Source: Bacteroidales bacterium (GTDB taxonomy: Bacteria; Bacteroidota; Bacteroidia; Bacteroidales; UBA932). Taken from it: a stretch of DNA of 64,000 nt. The stretch spans positions 1 to 64,000 of the forward strand of contig JAFWRQ010000027.1 in NCBI GenBank assembly GCA_017519865.1. Direction: 5' to 3'. A program made the translations under genes and the position numbers. Each line of letters starts with the position of its first letter. The first letter of the stretch is position 1. The notes under the pieces were generated by a model. It was not told the DNA's origin. It did not search any database and worked only from the letters and a program-made list of their open reading frames with translations. Positions 8,276 to 17,312 of this stretch are shown here, in pieces.

Positions 8276-9418
8276 TTACTTCTTTTGGAAAACCCTTACG
8301 TAGTCAACCTGCATGGTGCAGGGGAGAGCGGACTCGTCAACGCCGTTCATTCCGCCCCAACTGCCGCCCCACGCTAGGTTGAGCGTGATGTAGAATGCCT
8401 TGTTGAAAGGCCAGGTGTCGTTGTTGCCTTTCCCGTCGTTCTCGAAGCGCAGGCATCCGGAAGTGCTTCCGTCCACATAGAACTGCATGTAGTCCGCAGT
8501 CCATTCGAGCGCGTAGACGTGGAATTCGTCCTCGGCTCCCTTGGTGAATTTCTCCTTGGTCTTCTGGGTGTTGTTCGGGTGGTTGTAGGCCTTGCAGTGT
8601 ATCGACGAGGATGTGTAGTTGGCGTGGGTGCCGACTTCCTCCATGATGTCGATCTCGCCGCAGGCGGGCCATCCGAGGCTCTGGTCCGTGGGCATCATCC
8701 AGAAGGCCGGCCACGTACCTTTGCCCTTGGGGAGCTTGATACGGGCCTCCATATAGCCGTATTTCCACGCTTCGCGGGTGTTCATACGGGCCGATATGAC
8801 CTGTCCGTTGATGTCGGTCTTGTCGTTGAACTTCTTGGAGCCGTTGTACTTCTGTGCCCGGATGTTCAGGATGCCGTCCTTGACGAAAGCCGTCTCGACG
8901 CCGTCGAATTCGCCTCCGGCGACGTAGTACTGCAGCTCGTTGTTGACGTAACCCTTGTTCCAGTTCTCGAATTTCCAGCGCTTTGCGTCAACACTTCCGT
9001 CTTCGAACTCGTCGTGCCAGACGAGCGTATAGCCGTCAGGCGTCGGCACGGTGGGCTCGGCGGCCGCGGCCTGCTCCAGCGCCACTTTGTGGCGCGTGGT
9101 GCCGACCTTGACCACCACCTCGCCCGTGCGTGCCTCACGCTTGAGGTTTTCCTCGACGGTGATGCGCACGGTGCCCCTCGATGCAGGGGAGTAGGCGGGG
9201 TCCACCTTGGAAACCCACTCCGTGTTGGAATAGGCCTCGAAGGCGTCCGAGGCAGTGACCTCAAGGGTGAGGGTCTGTGCCTCGGCCGAGCACTCGAGCT
9301 TTACCGGCGCGGTGCTGATACTGGCCTCGGGAACGGGAGTATCCGGTTTCTCTCCTCCACAGGAAGATGCTGTGGAGAAGAGAGCGATAACCGGAATCAA
9401 TAGGTAATAGTACTTCAT
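8276..9418 (-). CDS. GH16 beta-glucanase lipoprotein with N-terminal BACON-like domain
   Basis: The 380-residue protein has a lipoprotein signal (STASSC), a BACON-like Ig module (about 35-122) and a GH16 domain (about 128-379). The catalytic site is Glu255-Ile-Asp257-Ile-Met-Glu260, with the extra residue typical of laminarinase-type GH16 enzymes rather than classical lichenases. WPAFWMMP and WPACGEIDIM surround it. Members of this subfamily cut beta-1,3-glucan or mixed-linkage beta-1,3/1,4-glucan. It lies 3 nt after the binding-protein gene and 1 nt before GH5, so it is translated within the same operon. Confidence 0.92.
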   Translation of the reverse strand: MKYYYLLIPVIALFSTASSCGGEKPDTPVPEASISTAPVKLECSAEAQTLTLEVTASDAFEAYSNTEWVSKVDPAYSPASRGTVRITVEENLKREARTGEVVVKVGTTRHKVALEQAAAAEPTVPTPDGYTLVWHDEFEDGSVDAKRWKFENWNKGYVNNELQYYVAGGEFDGVETAFVKDGILNIRAQKYNGSKKFNDKTDINGQVISARMNTREAWKYGYMEARIKLPKGKGTWPAFWMMPTDQSLGWPACGEIDIMEEVGTHANYTSSSIHCKAYNHPNNTQKTKEKFTKGAEDEFHVYALEWTADYMQFYVDGSTSGCLRFENDGKGNNDTWPFNKAFYITLNLAWGGSWGGMNGVDESALPCTMQVDYVRVFQKK

Positions 9419-9421
9419 GTT

Positions 9422-12400
9422 TTATTTCTCGAGGAAATGGATGTCCTTGATCTCGACAGTCTCGCCGGCCGGGGTGCGGCCGAGGTCGACGAAGAGTGCG
9501 ATCTTGTCGTAGTCGATCGGGTTGCCGTCCTTGTCTTTCGGGAACAGACCGGCCTTTGAGAAGGTCACGTCTTCGAAGGCAGTCAGCTGGACATTGTTCT
9601 CGTAGAAGAAGAAGTTGTCGTTGTCATTGCCATCCCAGGCAAGCTTGACGGTGGCGACGCAGTCGGCGGTGCTGTTGAGGACCACGCTGAAATCGTAGGT
9701 CTTGTCAGCCTTGGCGCCGGCGTCGAGGGTGAAGTGGGTCTGGCCCTGCCACTCGCTGCCTCCGATCTTATCGGGGATGACGACGCTCCAGCCGTTCTCT
9801 ATCTCGGAGATCTCGGGAGCGAGGGTACCGCTCCAGTCAGCGGCGCTGTACCAGTAGGTGACGGTGACCTTGGAGGGGTCCCAGAGCTCCACCGGAGCGC
9901 TGAACTCCTTGAAGCTGAGGTCCTTGATCTCGACGGTCTCACCGGCCGGGGTGCGGCCGAGGTCGACGAAGAGTGCGATCTTATCGTAGTCGATCGGGTT
10001 GCCGTCCTTGTCCTTGGGGAACAGTTCTGTCTTGACGAAGGTCACGTCTTCGAAGGCCTTGAGCTGGACATTGTTCTCGTAGAAGAAGAAGTTGTCGTTG
10101 TCATTGCCTTCCCAGGCGAGCTTGACGGTGGCAACGCAGTCGGCGGTGCTGTTGAGCACGACCTGGAAGTCGTAGGTCTTGTCGGCCTTGGCGCCGGCGT
10201 CGAGGGTGAAGTGGGTCTGACCCTGCCACTCGCTTCCGCCGATCTTATCGGGGATGACGACGCTCCAGCCGTTCTCTATCTCGGAGATCTCGGGAGCGAG
10301 GGTTCCGCTCCAGTCAGCGGCGCTGTACCAGTAGGTGACGGATACCTTGGAGGCATCCCACAGTTCGGTGCCGCCGGGCCTTACGGAAGGCTCGTCGTCT
10401 CCGGGCTGGTCACCGCCGCCCTGAGGCTCCTGGTGCTCCTGGAAGCAGACATCCTTGATCTCGATCTCGGTTCCGGCAGGAGTACGGCCGAAGTCGAAGA
10501 AGACAGCGATCTTGTCATAGTCGATGGCATTGCCTTCCTTGTCCTTGGGATAGATGTTGGGCATCTTGAAGGTGCAGTCCTCGAAGGCCTCAACCTTGAA
10601 GTCATTGACATAGAAGAAGGCATTGTCGTTGTCATTGCCTTCCCAGGCGAGCTTGACAGTGACCGTGCTGCTCTCGGTGGCGTTGAGGGTGGCGCTGAAG
10701 TCATAGGTCTTGTCGGCCGTAGCCTCGTGGGCGATGGTGAAGTGGGTCTGGCCCTGCCATTCGCTTCCGCCGATGCCGTCAGGTATGACGACCTTGAAAT
10801 CCTTCTGGTCACCGTTGATCCACTCATATTCGGGAGCGAGGTTGCCGCTCCAGTCAGCGGCGCTGTACCAGTAGGTGAAACCGATCTCGGAGCTGAGCCA
10901 GAAGTTGGTTTCGGCGTTGTCCACATCGTAGTGTGCGCCCTCCTCGGGCTCGTCGGGCCCGTCAGGGGTGACGTCGGGCAGGACGGTGCCGTCATCGACA
11001 GCATGGTCCTTCAGGACGATGTTGCGGATCTGGATCTCGGTGTTCTCGCGGCAGCCGCCGAAGTCGAACACGAGCTTGGTGTTCTCGGCGTCGATGCCGG
11101 GCAGGTCGGTGAGGTAGAAGACATAGTCCTCGAAGGCCTTGACCTCGACTGTCTCGGCGAACAGGAAGTTGCCGTCGTCAGTGTTGTCCGTGAGCTTGAT
11201 GGTCACGCCATTGAAGCTCGTGGAGGAGTTGATGATGCACGAGAAGTCGTAGTTCATCGAAGCGCTGAGCGGGAACGAGGTAGGCTGGATGTGGAACTGT
11301 GCCTGCCACTGCTGGTCGGACTCGTAAGGGAGATTAACGGTCCACTTCGCGCCTTCCTGGGTGTAGGTCATAGATCCGTCGGGATAGGCCTCCCAGCTGC
11401 CTCCGTGGGCATAATACATGCTCGTGATGGTGAAGTCGGAGTTGTCGTCGACGGGCTTCCAGAAGTTGGAGTCAGCCTTGTACTTGTAGCCGTCGAAGGT
11501 CTTCTCGGCCGCGCCGGAGGTGAGGGAGAAGTGCCAGGCGATGCTGCCGTTGTCGGCAATGAGTTCCATCGCCTTGGCGGTCATGCTCTCGACCTTGAGG
11601 CGGGGATTGTCGATGAAGTCGTCGTTGGGGAGATAAGGCCAGAGGGTTCCGGCAGGGAACACGATGAACAGGTCGTCACCCTCGACTTCGAACTCGAAGT
11701 TGCGGACCTGGAGTTCGGCAGGAGCGACGTAGTCGGTCTCGGTGCCGTCCCAGTAAGGAGTATACTGCGACTTGGTGACGCCCCAGTTGACGTATACGGA
11801 GCCCGCATCGCCGGGATCGAAGATGTAGCCACGGTCGGAGCTGAAGGTCAGGCGGTTGTCATAGACGCCGAAGTCCTTCTTCTCGTCCGCCTTTGCGCTC
11901 CACCACTCGGCGCCGGTGGTACCGGAAGGGCCGCAGCCCATGTGGCCTTCCTTGGCGTTGTCGATGCGCCACTCCTTCGAGGAGTCGGAAAGTCCGCCAG
12001 CCATGAACGTGACGTACTTGTCGAAGTTCATGATGGTGTTGTTGATGTGGAAGGTCTTCTCGACATAGTCGGCGGAGACGCCGCTGGCGTTCATCAGGAA
12101 CATCCTGACGGTGTAGTCGCCGGCGGAGGCGTAGGTCTTCTGCAGGCCGTCACGGGTGGAATAGACGTTCCACTCGCCGTTCTTGTCCTGGAACTGCCAG
12201 ACGGGGATGACGGCCTTGGTACCTTCGGGGATGGAGAAGGTAACGAGGTTGGTCTCCTGGTCCACGGTGATGACCGGCTCTACCGAACTGGCCTTCACTA
12301 TGCCGGCCTCGGTGGGATGTACGATCTCTTCCGGGGAGCAGGCAGCGAGCGCTGCGAGCGCGAGGACCGCGAGACAGAAATGCTTGAATATGTTTTTCAT
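9422..12400 (-). CDS. Surface glycan-binding lipoprotein with four repeated modules
   Basis: The 992-residue protein occupies the SusE/F-like position after susD. It has a lipoprotein signal (LAALAACS), a PKD/Ig-like domain (about 30-118), an unusual Trp/Gly-rich domain (about 120-300), and four homologous beta-sandwich-like modules (about 320-472, 507-655, 685-840, 844-992). The last three share YWYSAADWSG, GGSEWQGQTHFT, KLAWEGNDND and GRTPAG. These resemble carbohydrate-binding modules, and several exposed Trp/Tyr are suited to glucan binding. Modules 3 and 4 are almost identical. Probable role: cell-surface capture of beta-glucan for the SusCD pair. Confidence 0.8.
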   Translation of the reverse strand: MKNIFKHFCLAVLALAALAACSPEEIVHPTEAGIVKASSVEPVITVDQETNLVTFSIPEGTKAVIPVWQFQDKNGEWNVYSTRDGLQKTYASAGDYTVRMFLMNASGVSADYVEKTFHINNTIMNFDKYVTFMAGGLSDSSKEWRIDNAKEGHMGCGPSGTTGAEWWSAKADEKKDFGVYDNRLTFSSDRGYIFDPGDAGSVYVNWGVTKSQYTPYWDGTETDYVAPAELQVRNFEFEVEGDDLFIVFPAGTLWPYLPNDDFIDNPRLKVESMTAKAMELIADNGSIAWHFSLTSGAAEKTFDGYKYKADSNFWKPVDDNSDFTITSMYYAHGGSWEAYPDGSMTYTQEGAKWTVNLPYESDQQWQAQFHIQPTSFPLSASMNYDFSCIINSSTSFNGVTIKLTDNTDDGNFLFAETVEVKAFEDYVFYLTDLPGIDAENTKLVFDFGGCRENTEIQIRNIVLKDHAVDDGTVLPDVTPDGPDEPEEGAHYDVDNAETNFWLSSEIGFTYWYSAADWSGNLAPEYEWINGDQKDFKVVIPDGIGGSEWQGQTHFTIAHEATADKTYDFSATLNATESSTVTVKLAWEGNDNDNAFFYVNDFKVEAFEDCTFKMPNIYPKDKEGNAIDYDKIAVFFDFGRTPAGTEIEIKDVCFQEHQEPQGGGDQPGDDEPSVRPGGTELWDASKVSVTYWYSAADWSGTLAPEISEIENGWSVVIPDKIGGSEWQGQTHFTLDAGAKADKTYDFQVVLNSTADCVATVKLAWEGNDNDNFFFYENNVQLKAFEDVTFVKTELFPKDKDGNPIDYDKIALFVDLGRTPAGETVEIKDLSFKEFSAPVELWDPSKVTVTYWYSAADWSGTLAPEISEIENGWSVVIPDKIGGSEWQGQTHFTLDAGAKADKTYDFSVVLNSTADCVATVKLAWDGNDNDNFFFYENNVQLTAFEDVTFSKAGLFPKDKDGNPIDYDKIALFVDLGRTPAGETVEIKDIHFLEK
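9438..10368 (-). repeat. Recent tandem duplication within the binding-protein gene
   Basis: Bases 9438-9891 and 9915-10368 align with a constant offset of 477 nt (159 codons) and only scattered differences. They encode modules 4 and 3 of the surface lipoprotein. A third, clearly diverged copy lies at about 10440-10890. Confidence 0.85.
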
Positions 12401-12419
12401 GACTGTTTCTGATTAAGGA

Positions 12420-13976
12420 TTAATAGCCTTCGTTCTGAGTCAGCGGGAACTCCGTTCCTGCAGTGGAGTCGATCTCGCCCTGCGGGATGGGGAGGTACTT
12501 GGCAGAGGGCTTCCAGCTGGCGAGCTTGCCGCGGTCGCCTCCGGTTCTGAAGCCGGGGTCGTCACCGGCAACGAGCACGCTGGCGGCATCGCCCCAGCGG
12601 ATGAGGTCCCAGTAACGCTTGCCTTCACCGACGAACTCGAGGCGGCGCTCCTGCTTGATGTTGTCGAGCGTGGCGGCCACGTGGTCGGTGAGACCGGCGC
12701 GGCTGTGAACCTCGTTCAGCCAGCCTTCGGCATCGCCGGAGCCGTAGCCGGCGACGGCGAGTTCGGCTGCGTTGAGCAGGCACTCGGCGTAGCGGTAGAT
12801 GCGGATGTTCTTGTCGTAGTTGAGGTCACCGTCGGCGATCTGGCCGGCGTTGGAGGTCTGGCCTACGTACTTCTCGAGGAAGTATCCGGTGTCCTGGTAG
12901 CGGATGTTGTAACTGCCGACTGCAGCGGCGTTCCATGCGGTGGCGTCGCGGCGGGTGTCACCCTCCTCGTACATGGCCACGGTGGTGGAAGCGACAGGGC
13001 AGAAGCCCCAGCCGTTGTCGTGCGGTGCGTTGGACGGGGTGCCGTCGGACCAGCCCGAAGGGCCGAGGAGGCGCGGGAGAACGGAGCCGCCGGCGTAGAT
13101 GGGGTTGCTCCAGCTGCGTGCGGAGTTCTCGGAGCGGTAGCTGATCTCGTAAATGGACTCGTCGCACCATTCACCTTCTGCGGAGAAGATGTCGGCGTAG
13201 TCGGGATTGAGGCTGTAGCTGTGGGAGTCGATGATCTCCTTCATGTAGTTGAATGCGGTGCCGAGACGAGAAGCGTCCTTCTGGTACATTGCGCATTCGG
13301 CATAGAGCATATAGGCGAAGGCCTTGGTCATGTAGCCGAGTTCGGAACCGGAGCGCTTCATGGGGAGCGCGTTCAGGGCGATGACGCCCTCGAGGTCCTT
13401 CATCATCGCCTCGTAGACATCGTCAGCCTTGAACTGCTGGGTGACGAACGGGGCGTCGAGGTTCTCCTCGTAATAGGGGACATTGCCCCAGAACTTCCAG
13501 AGCCAGCTGTAGTAGTAGACCCTGAGGAGGCGTGCCTGGGCCTCGTAGGAGACCGCGGTGGAGTGGTCGAGACCCTCTACCCATCCGATGTACTTGAGCA
13601 CGTCGTTGCAGCGCTTCACGCCGGAATAGGCGTCGGTCCAAAGGCCTGTCATACAGTCGTTGGGCGTGGCAGAATACTCGGCCATCAGGTGCCAGTAGTG
13701 GTTGTCGTTGCGGTCGGAGCCGCCGGGCCAGATCTGGTCGGCCATGATGTCGCTCATCAGCGGGAGGGGGTTGTATGCACCCATCGCCCAGTCGGTCCAC
13801 TCGAGCGGGTCGTATGCCGCTACGAGGGCCTCGGTGAGGTGCTCCTTGGTGGTGAAGTAGTCCTCGATCGGCTCGGCCGTCGGGTTCTCCACGGTGAGGA
13901 AGTTGTTGCCGCAGCCGGAGAAAAGGGTCATCGCAGATGCCAGGATGGCTGCCGTGATAATGCTATAGTGTTTCAT
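12420..13976 (-). CDS. susD: SusD-like outer-membrane glycan-binding lipoprotein
   Basis: The 518-residue lipoprotein (signal ending LFSGC) has the SusD/RagB arrangement: an N-terminal TPR region with LTEALVAAYDPLEWTDW, the ARLLRVYYYSWLWKFWGNVP segment, and a C-terminal RRLEFVGEGKRYWDLIRWGD block. It forms the lid over the partner SusC channel and binds oligosaccharide at the cell surface. The start at 13976 is preferred over 13991 because GGAGG stands about 9 nt upstream and the signal peptide begins there. It is 18 nt downstream of susC. Confidence 0.95.
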   Translation of the reverse strand: MKHYSIITAAILASAMTLFSGCGNNFLTVENPTAEPIEDYFTTKEHLTEALVAAYDPLEWTDWAMGAYNPLPLMSDIMADQIWPGGSDRNDNHYWHLMAEYSATPNDCMTGLWTDAYSGVKRCNDVLKYIGWVEGLDHSTAVSYEAQARLLRVYYYSWLWKFWGNVPYYEENLDAPFVTQQFKADDVYEAMMKDLEGVIALNALPMKRSGSELGYMTKAFAYMLYAECAMYQKDASRLGTAFNYMKEIIDSHSYSLNPDYADIFSAEGEWCDESIYEISYRSENSARSWSNPIYAGGSVLPRLLGPSGWSDGTPSNAPHDNGWGFCPVASTTVAMYEEGDTRRDATAWNAAAVGSYNIRYQDTGYFLEKYVGQTSNAGQIADGDLNYDKNIRIYRYAECLLNAAELAVAGYGSGDAEGWLNEVHSRAGLTDHVAATLDNIKQERRLEFVGEGKRYWDLIRWGDAASVLVAGDDPGFRTGGDRGKLASWKPSAKYLPIPQGEIDSTAGTEFPLTQNEGY

Positions 13977-13994
13977 TTGTCGTTCCTCCATCTT

Positions 13995-16900
13995 TTAGAA
14001 TGCCAGGTTGAAACCTACCGAAAGGGTACGTGCCTGCGGGTAGACGCCGTAGTCGATACCGAGCGAGGTGCCGCCGGATGCGATCTCAGGGTCGAAGCCG
14101 TGGTAGGTGGTGAAAGTGAGCAGGTTCTCAGCCGCGACGAACATCCTCAGCGAGGAGATGAATGCCTGCCTGGTGAGGGATGCGGGCAGAGTGTAGCCGA
14201 GCTGGATGTTCTTGAGGCGGGCATAAGTGCCGTCATAGACCATGAGGTCGGAAGATACCCAGTTCACGCTGTCTCCGATGACGAAGCGCGGGAGCCTGTT
14301 GGATGTGCCGTCTCCGGTCCAGCGTCCGAGCATGTAGGCGGGGAGGTTGGTGTAGGAGATGTCGGCGCGGCGGGTGGCATCGTAGATGTCGTTGCCGATG
14401 GTGCCCTGCAAGAGCATGGAGAAGTCGAAACCTCTCCACGAGGCGTAGAAGTTGAGACCCCAGGTCCAGTCAGGAGTGCCCTTGCCGATGAAGGTGCGGT
14501 CGGCGTCGGAGATGATGCCGTCCTCATTGACGTCGACGAAGCGGACGTCTCCGGGGAGTGCGTTGGGCTGGATCATCCTGCCCTCGGAGTTGGTGTAGGA
14601 ACGGACCTCCTGGACGTTCTGGAAGATTCCGTCGGTCTTGTAGCCGTAGAAGTAGGGGAAAGGCATTCCGTTCTCGGCGCGCGAGATGGTGCCGGTGCCC
14701 TGGAAGGAGTCGAGGTTAGCCCATCCGGATTCGTTGCCGTATTCGATGAGCTTGTTGCGGAGGTAAGACAGGTTGCCGGCAACGCGGAAGTTGAAGTCCT
14801 TCTTGCCGTATTTGTAGGAGCCCTCCAGTTCGACGCCGCTGTTCTGCATGATACCCACGTTGCCGGTAGGCTTGGATTCACCTACGTACGAAGGGATGTT
14901 CATGGTCATCAGCATGCCGTCGGTGACCTTCTTGAACCAGTCGATGGTGAAGGTTACGGAGTTGTGGAGGAATCCGAAGTCGAGACCGAGGTCGGTCTGG
15001 ATGGACTCTTCCCAACGCAGGCTCTGGTTGGAGAGTCCGCTGGCCTTTACGCCCTGGACGGTCTCTTCGGTGTCTCCGAAGATGTAGTTGTTGCCGCCGC
15101 TAGTGAGTACGGTGTAACCGAAGTTGCCGATGTTCTCGTTACCGTTCTTGCCCCAGGAGAAGCGGGCCTTTGCCATGGACATCCAGGAAGGAAGGTCGAT
15201 GTAGGGCTCGCGGTGGATGTTCCATCCGAGGGAGAACGACGGGAATGTAGCCCAGTGGTTGTTGGCGCCGAAGCGGGACGAACCGTCACGGCGGACCGTG
15301 AGCTCGGCCATGTAGCGCTCGGCGTAGTTGTAGCTGGCGCGGAAGAAGTACGAAGCGAGCTTGGACTTGGCGTTGGGTGCGCCCCAGCCGTTGCGCTCAC
15401 CGTTCTCCTGAAGGCCGTCGGTGTAGCTGATGTAAGGCTTGTCGTAGCTCTTGAGGTGCTGTGCGTTGGCTCCGAGGAAGTCGCTGCTGCTCTCCTTGGC
15501 CGACTGGCCGAGGAGGAGGGAGAACGAGTGCTCGTCGAAGCTCTTCTCGTAGGTCAGGATGTTCTCGACCTGCCATACGAGGCCCTTGTTGCTCTGGCCG
15601 GAAGCCGAGGAGAAGGTGGCCTTGTTGTTGGATCCGAGGTAGAACAGGGGAGTGTAACTGTCATAGCCCCAGAAGGAAAGGTCGGCGCCGAGGCTGGTGC
15701 GGAAGCGGAGTCCGTCGATGAGCTGCAGTTCGCCGTTCAGGCCGGCCACGAACTTGTGGCTCCAGTTCTGCGAACCGGGCAGCGAAAGGCTCGCCACGGG
15801 GTTGACCATTTCATTGTAAGAGTTGCCGGGGATCATGTACATGCGTCCGTCCTTGGAGTAGATGGGGGTATAACCGTCGGTGCCGGCGAACTGGTCCATC
15901 TGGGCCTGGGGATCATCCTCGTATACCTTGAGGATAGGGGACAGGGCGAGGGCGGAGCCAAGCGGAGAACCATATGCGGAGTTGGTGCTGATGCCGGTGG
16001 AGTTGACCTTGGCATAGCTGAGGTTGCTGGTCAGCGTGGCCTTGTTGAGGAAGTCGCGCTCCTGGCTCTTGTCGAAGAGGACGTAACTGGTGTTGGAGCG
16101 GAGGGTCAGACGGTCGTAGTTGGAACGTCCGAAATTGCCGCCGACGATACCTTCCTGGGAGTTGTAACCCAGCGAGAGGTAGTAGTTGACGGTCTCGGAA
16201 GCGCCGCTGACGCTGAGTTCGTGCTGTCTCTGGGGAGCGTTGTAGTTGAACACTTCCTTCTGCCAGTCGGTGCCTTTTCCATAGCTCCACGGGTCTTTGT
16301 AGACCGGGGCGGCGCCGCTGTTGAGGAAGCCTTCGTTGATCATCATGGCGTACTCGGAGGCGTTGAGGACCTCACGCTCGCGCCAGGGGCTGGAGGCTCC
16401 GTACGTGAAATTATAGGAAACGCGCGCGGAACCCTGGTCGCCCTTCTTGGTGGTTACGAGGATGACTCCGTTGGCCGCACGGGCTCCGTAGACTGCGCCG
16501 GAGGCGGCGTCCTTGAGGACCTCGATGCTCTCGATATCGGAAGGGTTGAGGAAGTCGATACCGCCTTCGATGGGCATTCCGTCCACGATATAGAGAGGGT
16601 CGGAATTGTTGATGGTACCGGTACCGCGGACGCGGATGCGGGACGATTCGCCCGGCTGTCCGGAATTTGCCGTGACGTTGACGCCGGCTGCGAGGCCCTT
16701 GAGGGCCGCATCGACGCGGATCGGAGCGGCCTTGGCGAGGTCTTCGGAGGAAACCTTGGCGATGGAGGCCGTCACGACGCTCTTTTTCTGTACGCCGTAG
16801 CCGATAACGACTACGTCGTCGAGCATTTCAGCGTCCTCTTCGAGGACGATGTCGACCACAGTGCGGCCTGCGACATAGACCGTCTGGGTCTGATAGCCTA

Positions 16901-17132
16901 TCGAGGATACGACGAGTGCGGCGTTGGGTGCAACGTTCGCGGTGAGGACGAATGCGCCGTCGAGGTCCGTGGTGGTACCCGTGCTGGTTCCTTCGACCAT
17001 GACCGCGGCTCCGATGACCGGCTCGCCGGAACTGTCCTTGACCGTACCTCTCAGGCCTTGAGCGGCAGCAGCCGCTCCGCTCATGCATAAGATCGCGGTG
17101 ATGAGCGCGATTCTATGGAAAAGGTGTTTCAT
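13995..17132 (-). CDS. susC: SusC-like TonB-dependent outer-membrane transporter
   Basis: The 1045-residue protein has a signal peptide (about 1-23), a carboxypeptidase-regulatory-like domain beginning LRGTVKDSSGEPVIGAAVMV, a plug with LYIVDGMPIEGG and SIEVLKDAASGAVYGARAAN, and a long beta-barrel ending in an aromatic-rich strand with a terminal Phe. It imports oligosaccharides using TonB energy with SusD. The first gene of the operon, it has its own promoter and a leader of about 45 nt. The start at 17132 is the one with a signal peptide; upstream in-frame Met codons lie in the promoter region. Confidence 0.96.
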   Translation of the reverse strand: MKHLFHRIALITAILCMSGAAAAAQGLRGTVKDSSGEPVIGAAVMVEGTSTGTTTDLDGAFVLTANVAPNAALVVSSIGYQTQTVYVAGRTVVDIVLEEDAEMLDDVVVIGYGVQKKSVVTASIAKVSSEDLAKAAPIRVDAALKGLAAGVNVTANSGQPGESSRIRVRGTGTINNSDPLYIVDGMPIEGGIDFLNPSDIESIEVLKDAASGAVYGARAANGVILVTTKKGDQGSARVSYNFTYGASSPWREREVLNASEYAMMINEGFLNSGAAPVYKDPWSYGKGTDWQKEVFNYNAPQRQHELSVSGASETVNYYLSLGYNSQEGIVGGNFGRSNYDRLTLRSNTSYVLFDKSQERDFLNKATLTSNLSYAKVNSTGISTNSAYGSPLGSALALSPILKVYEDDPQAQMDQFAGTDGYTPIYSKDGRMYMIPGNSYNEMVNPVASLSLPGSQNWSHKFVAGLNGELQLIDGLRFRTSLGADLSFWGYDSYTPLFYLGSNNKATFSSASGQSNKGLVWQVENILTYEKSFDEHSFSLLLGQSAKESSSDFLGANAQHLKSYDKPYISYTDGLQENGERNGWGAPNAKSKLASYFFRASYNYAERYMAELTVRRDGSSRFGANNHWATFPSFSLGWNIHREPYIDLPSWMSMAKARFSWGKNGNENIGNFGYTVLTSGGNNYIFGDTEETVQGVKASGLSNQSLRWEESIQTDLGLDFGFLHNSVTFTIDWFKKVTDGMLMTMNIPSYVGESKPTGNVGIMQNSGVELEGSYKYGKKDFNFRVAGNLSYLRNKLIEYGNESGWANLDSFQGTGTISRAENGMPFPYFYGYKTDGIFQNVQEVRSYTNSEGRMIQPNALPGDVRFVDVNEDGIISDADRTFIGKGTPDWTWGLNFYASWRGFDFSMLLQGTIGNDIYDATRRADISYTNLPAYMLGRWTGDGTSNRLPRFVIGDSVNWVSSDLMVYDGTYARLKNIQLGYTLPASLTRQAFISSLRMFVAAENLLTFTTYHGFDPEIASGGTSLGIDYGVYPQARTLSVGFNLAF

Positions 17133-17179
17133 GGTTGTGTTAATTAGTTTGATATGTTGTTCGGTTGTTTTCCGGAGGT

Positions 17180-17210
17180 CAAAGTTAAGAAGAAGGCCAC
17201 TCATGCGCAA
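17180..17210 (-). promoter_or_regulatory. Predicted promoter of the susC operon
   Basis: On the minus strand TTG (17208-17210), 20 nt spacer, TAACTTTG (17180-17187). Excellent fit to the phylum consensus; the start codon is 47 nt downstream. Confidence 0.75.
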
Positions 17211-17246
17211 GGGGCACTCGGGAGGGTGGGGGCAAAAAGTGGACTC

Positions 17247-17277
17247 AAAAAAACTTACGCATTGACAATCAATGCGT
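17247..17277 (-). terminator. Intrinsic terminator of the DUF6377 gene
   Basis: On the minus strand a perfect 9-bp stem (ACGCATTGA with TCAATGCGT, 3-nt loop, 17257-17277) is followed by AAG and seven T residues (17247-17253). It lies 35 nt after the DUF6377 stop and just upstream of the susC promoter, insulating susC from read-through. Confidence 0.75.
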
Positions 17278-17312
17278 TAAAACGTGAAAATAGTAGATGG
17301 AAAGTGGCCTCC

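Noticed and set aside
9734..12412. An 892-codon plus-strand open frame opposite the surface lipoprotein gene
   Set aside because: Its repeats mirror those of the real minus-strand gene, and it has no signal or known domain.
12681..17090. A very long open frame (1469 codons) opposite susC and susD
   Set aside because: It is antisense to clear susC/susD genes. Its composition (Val, Gly, Ala, Glu) is that of the complement of GC-rich codons; no start signal or domain is present.
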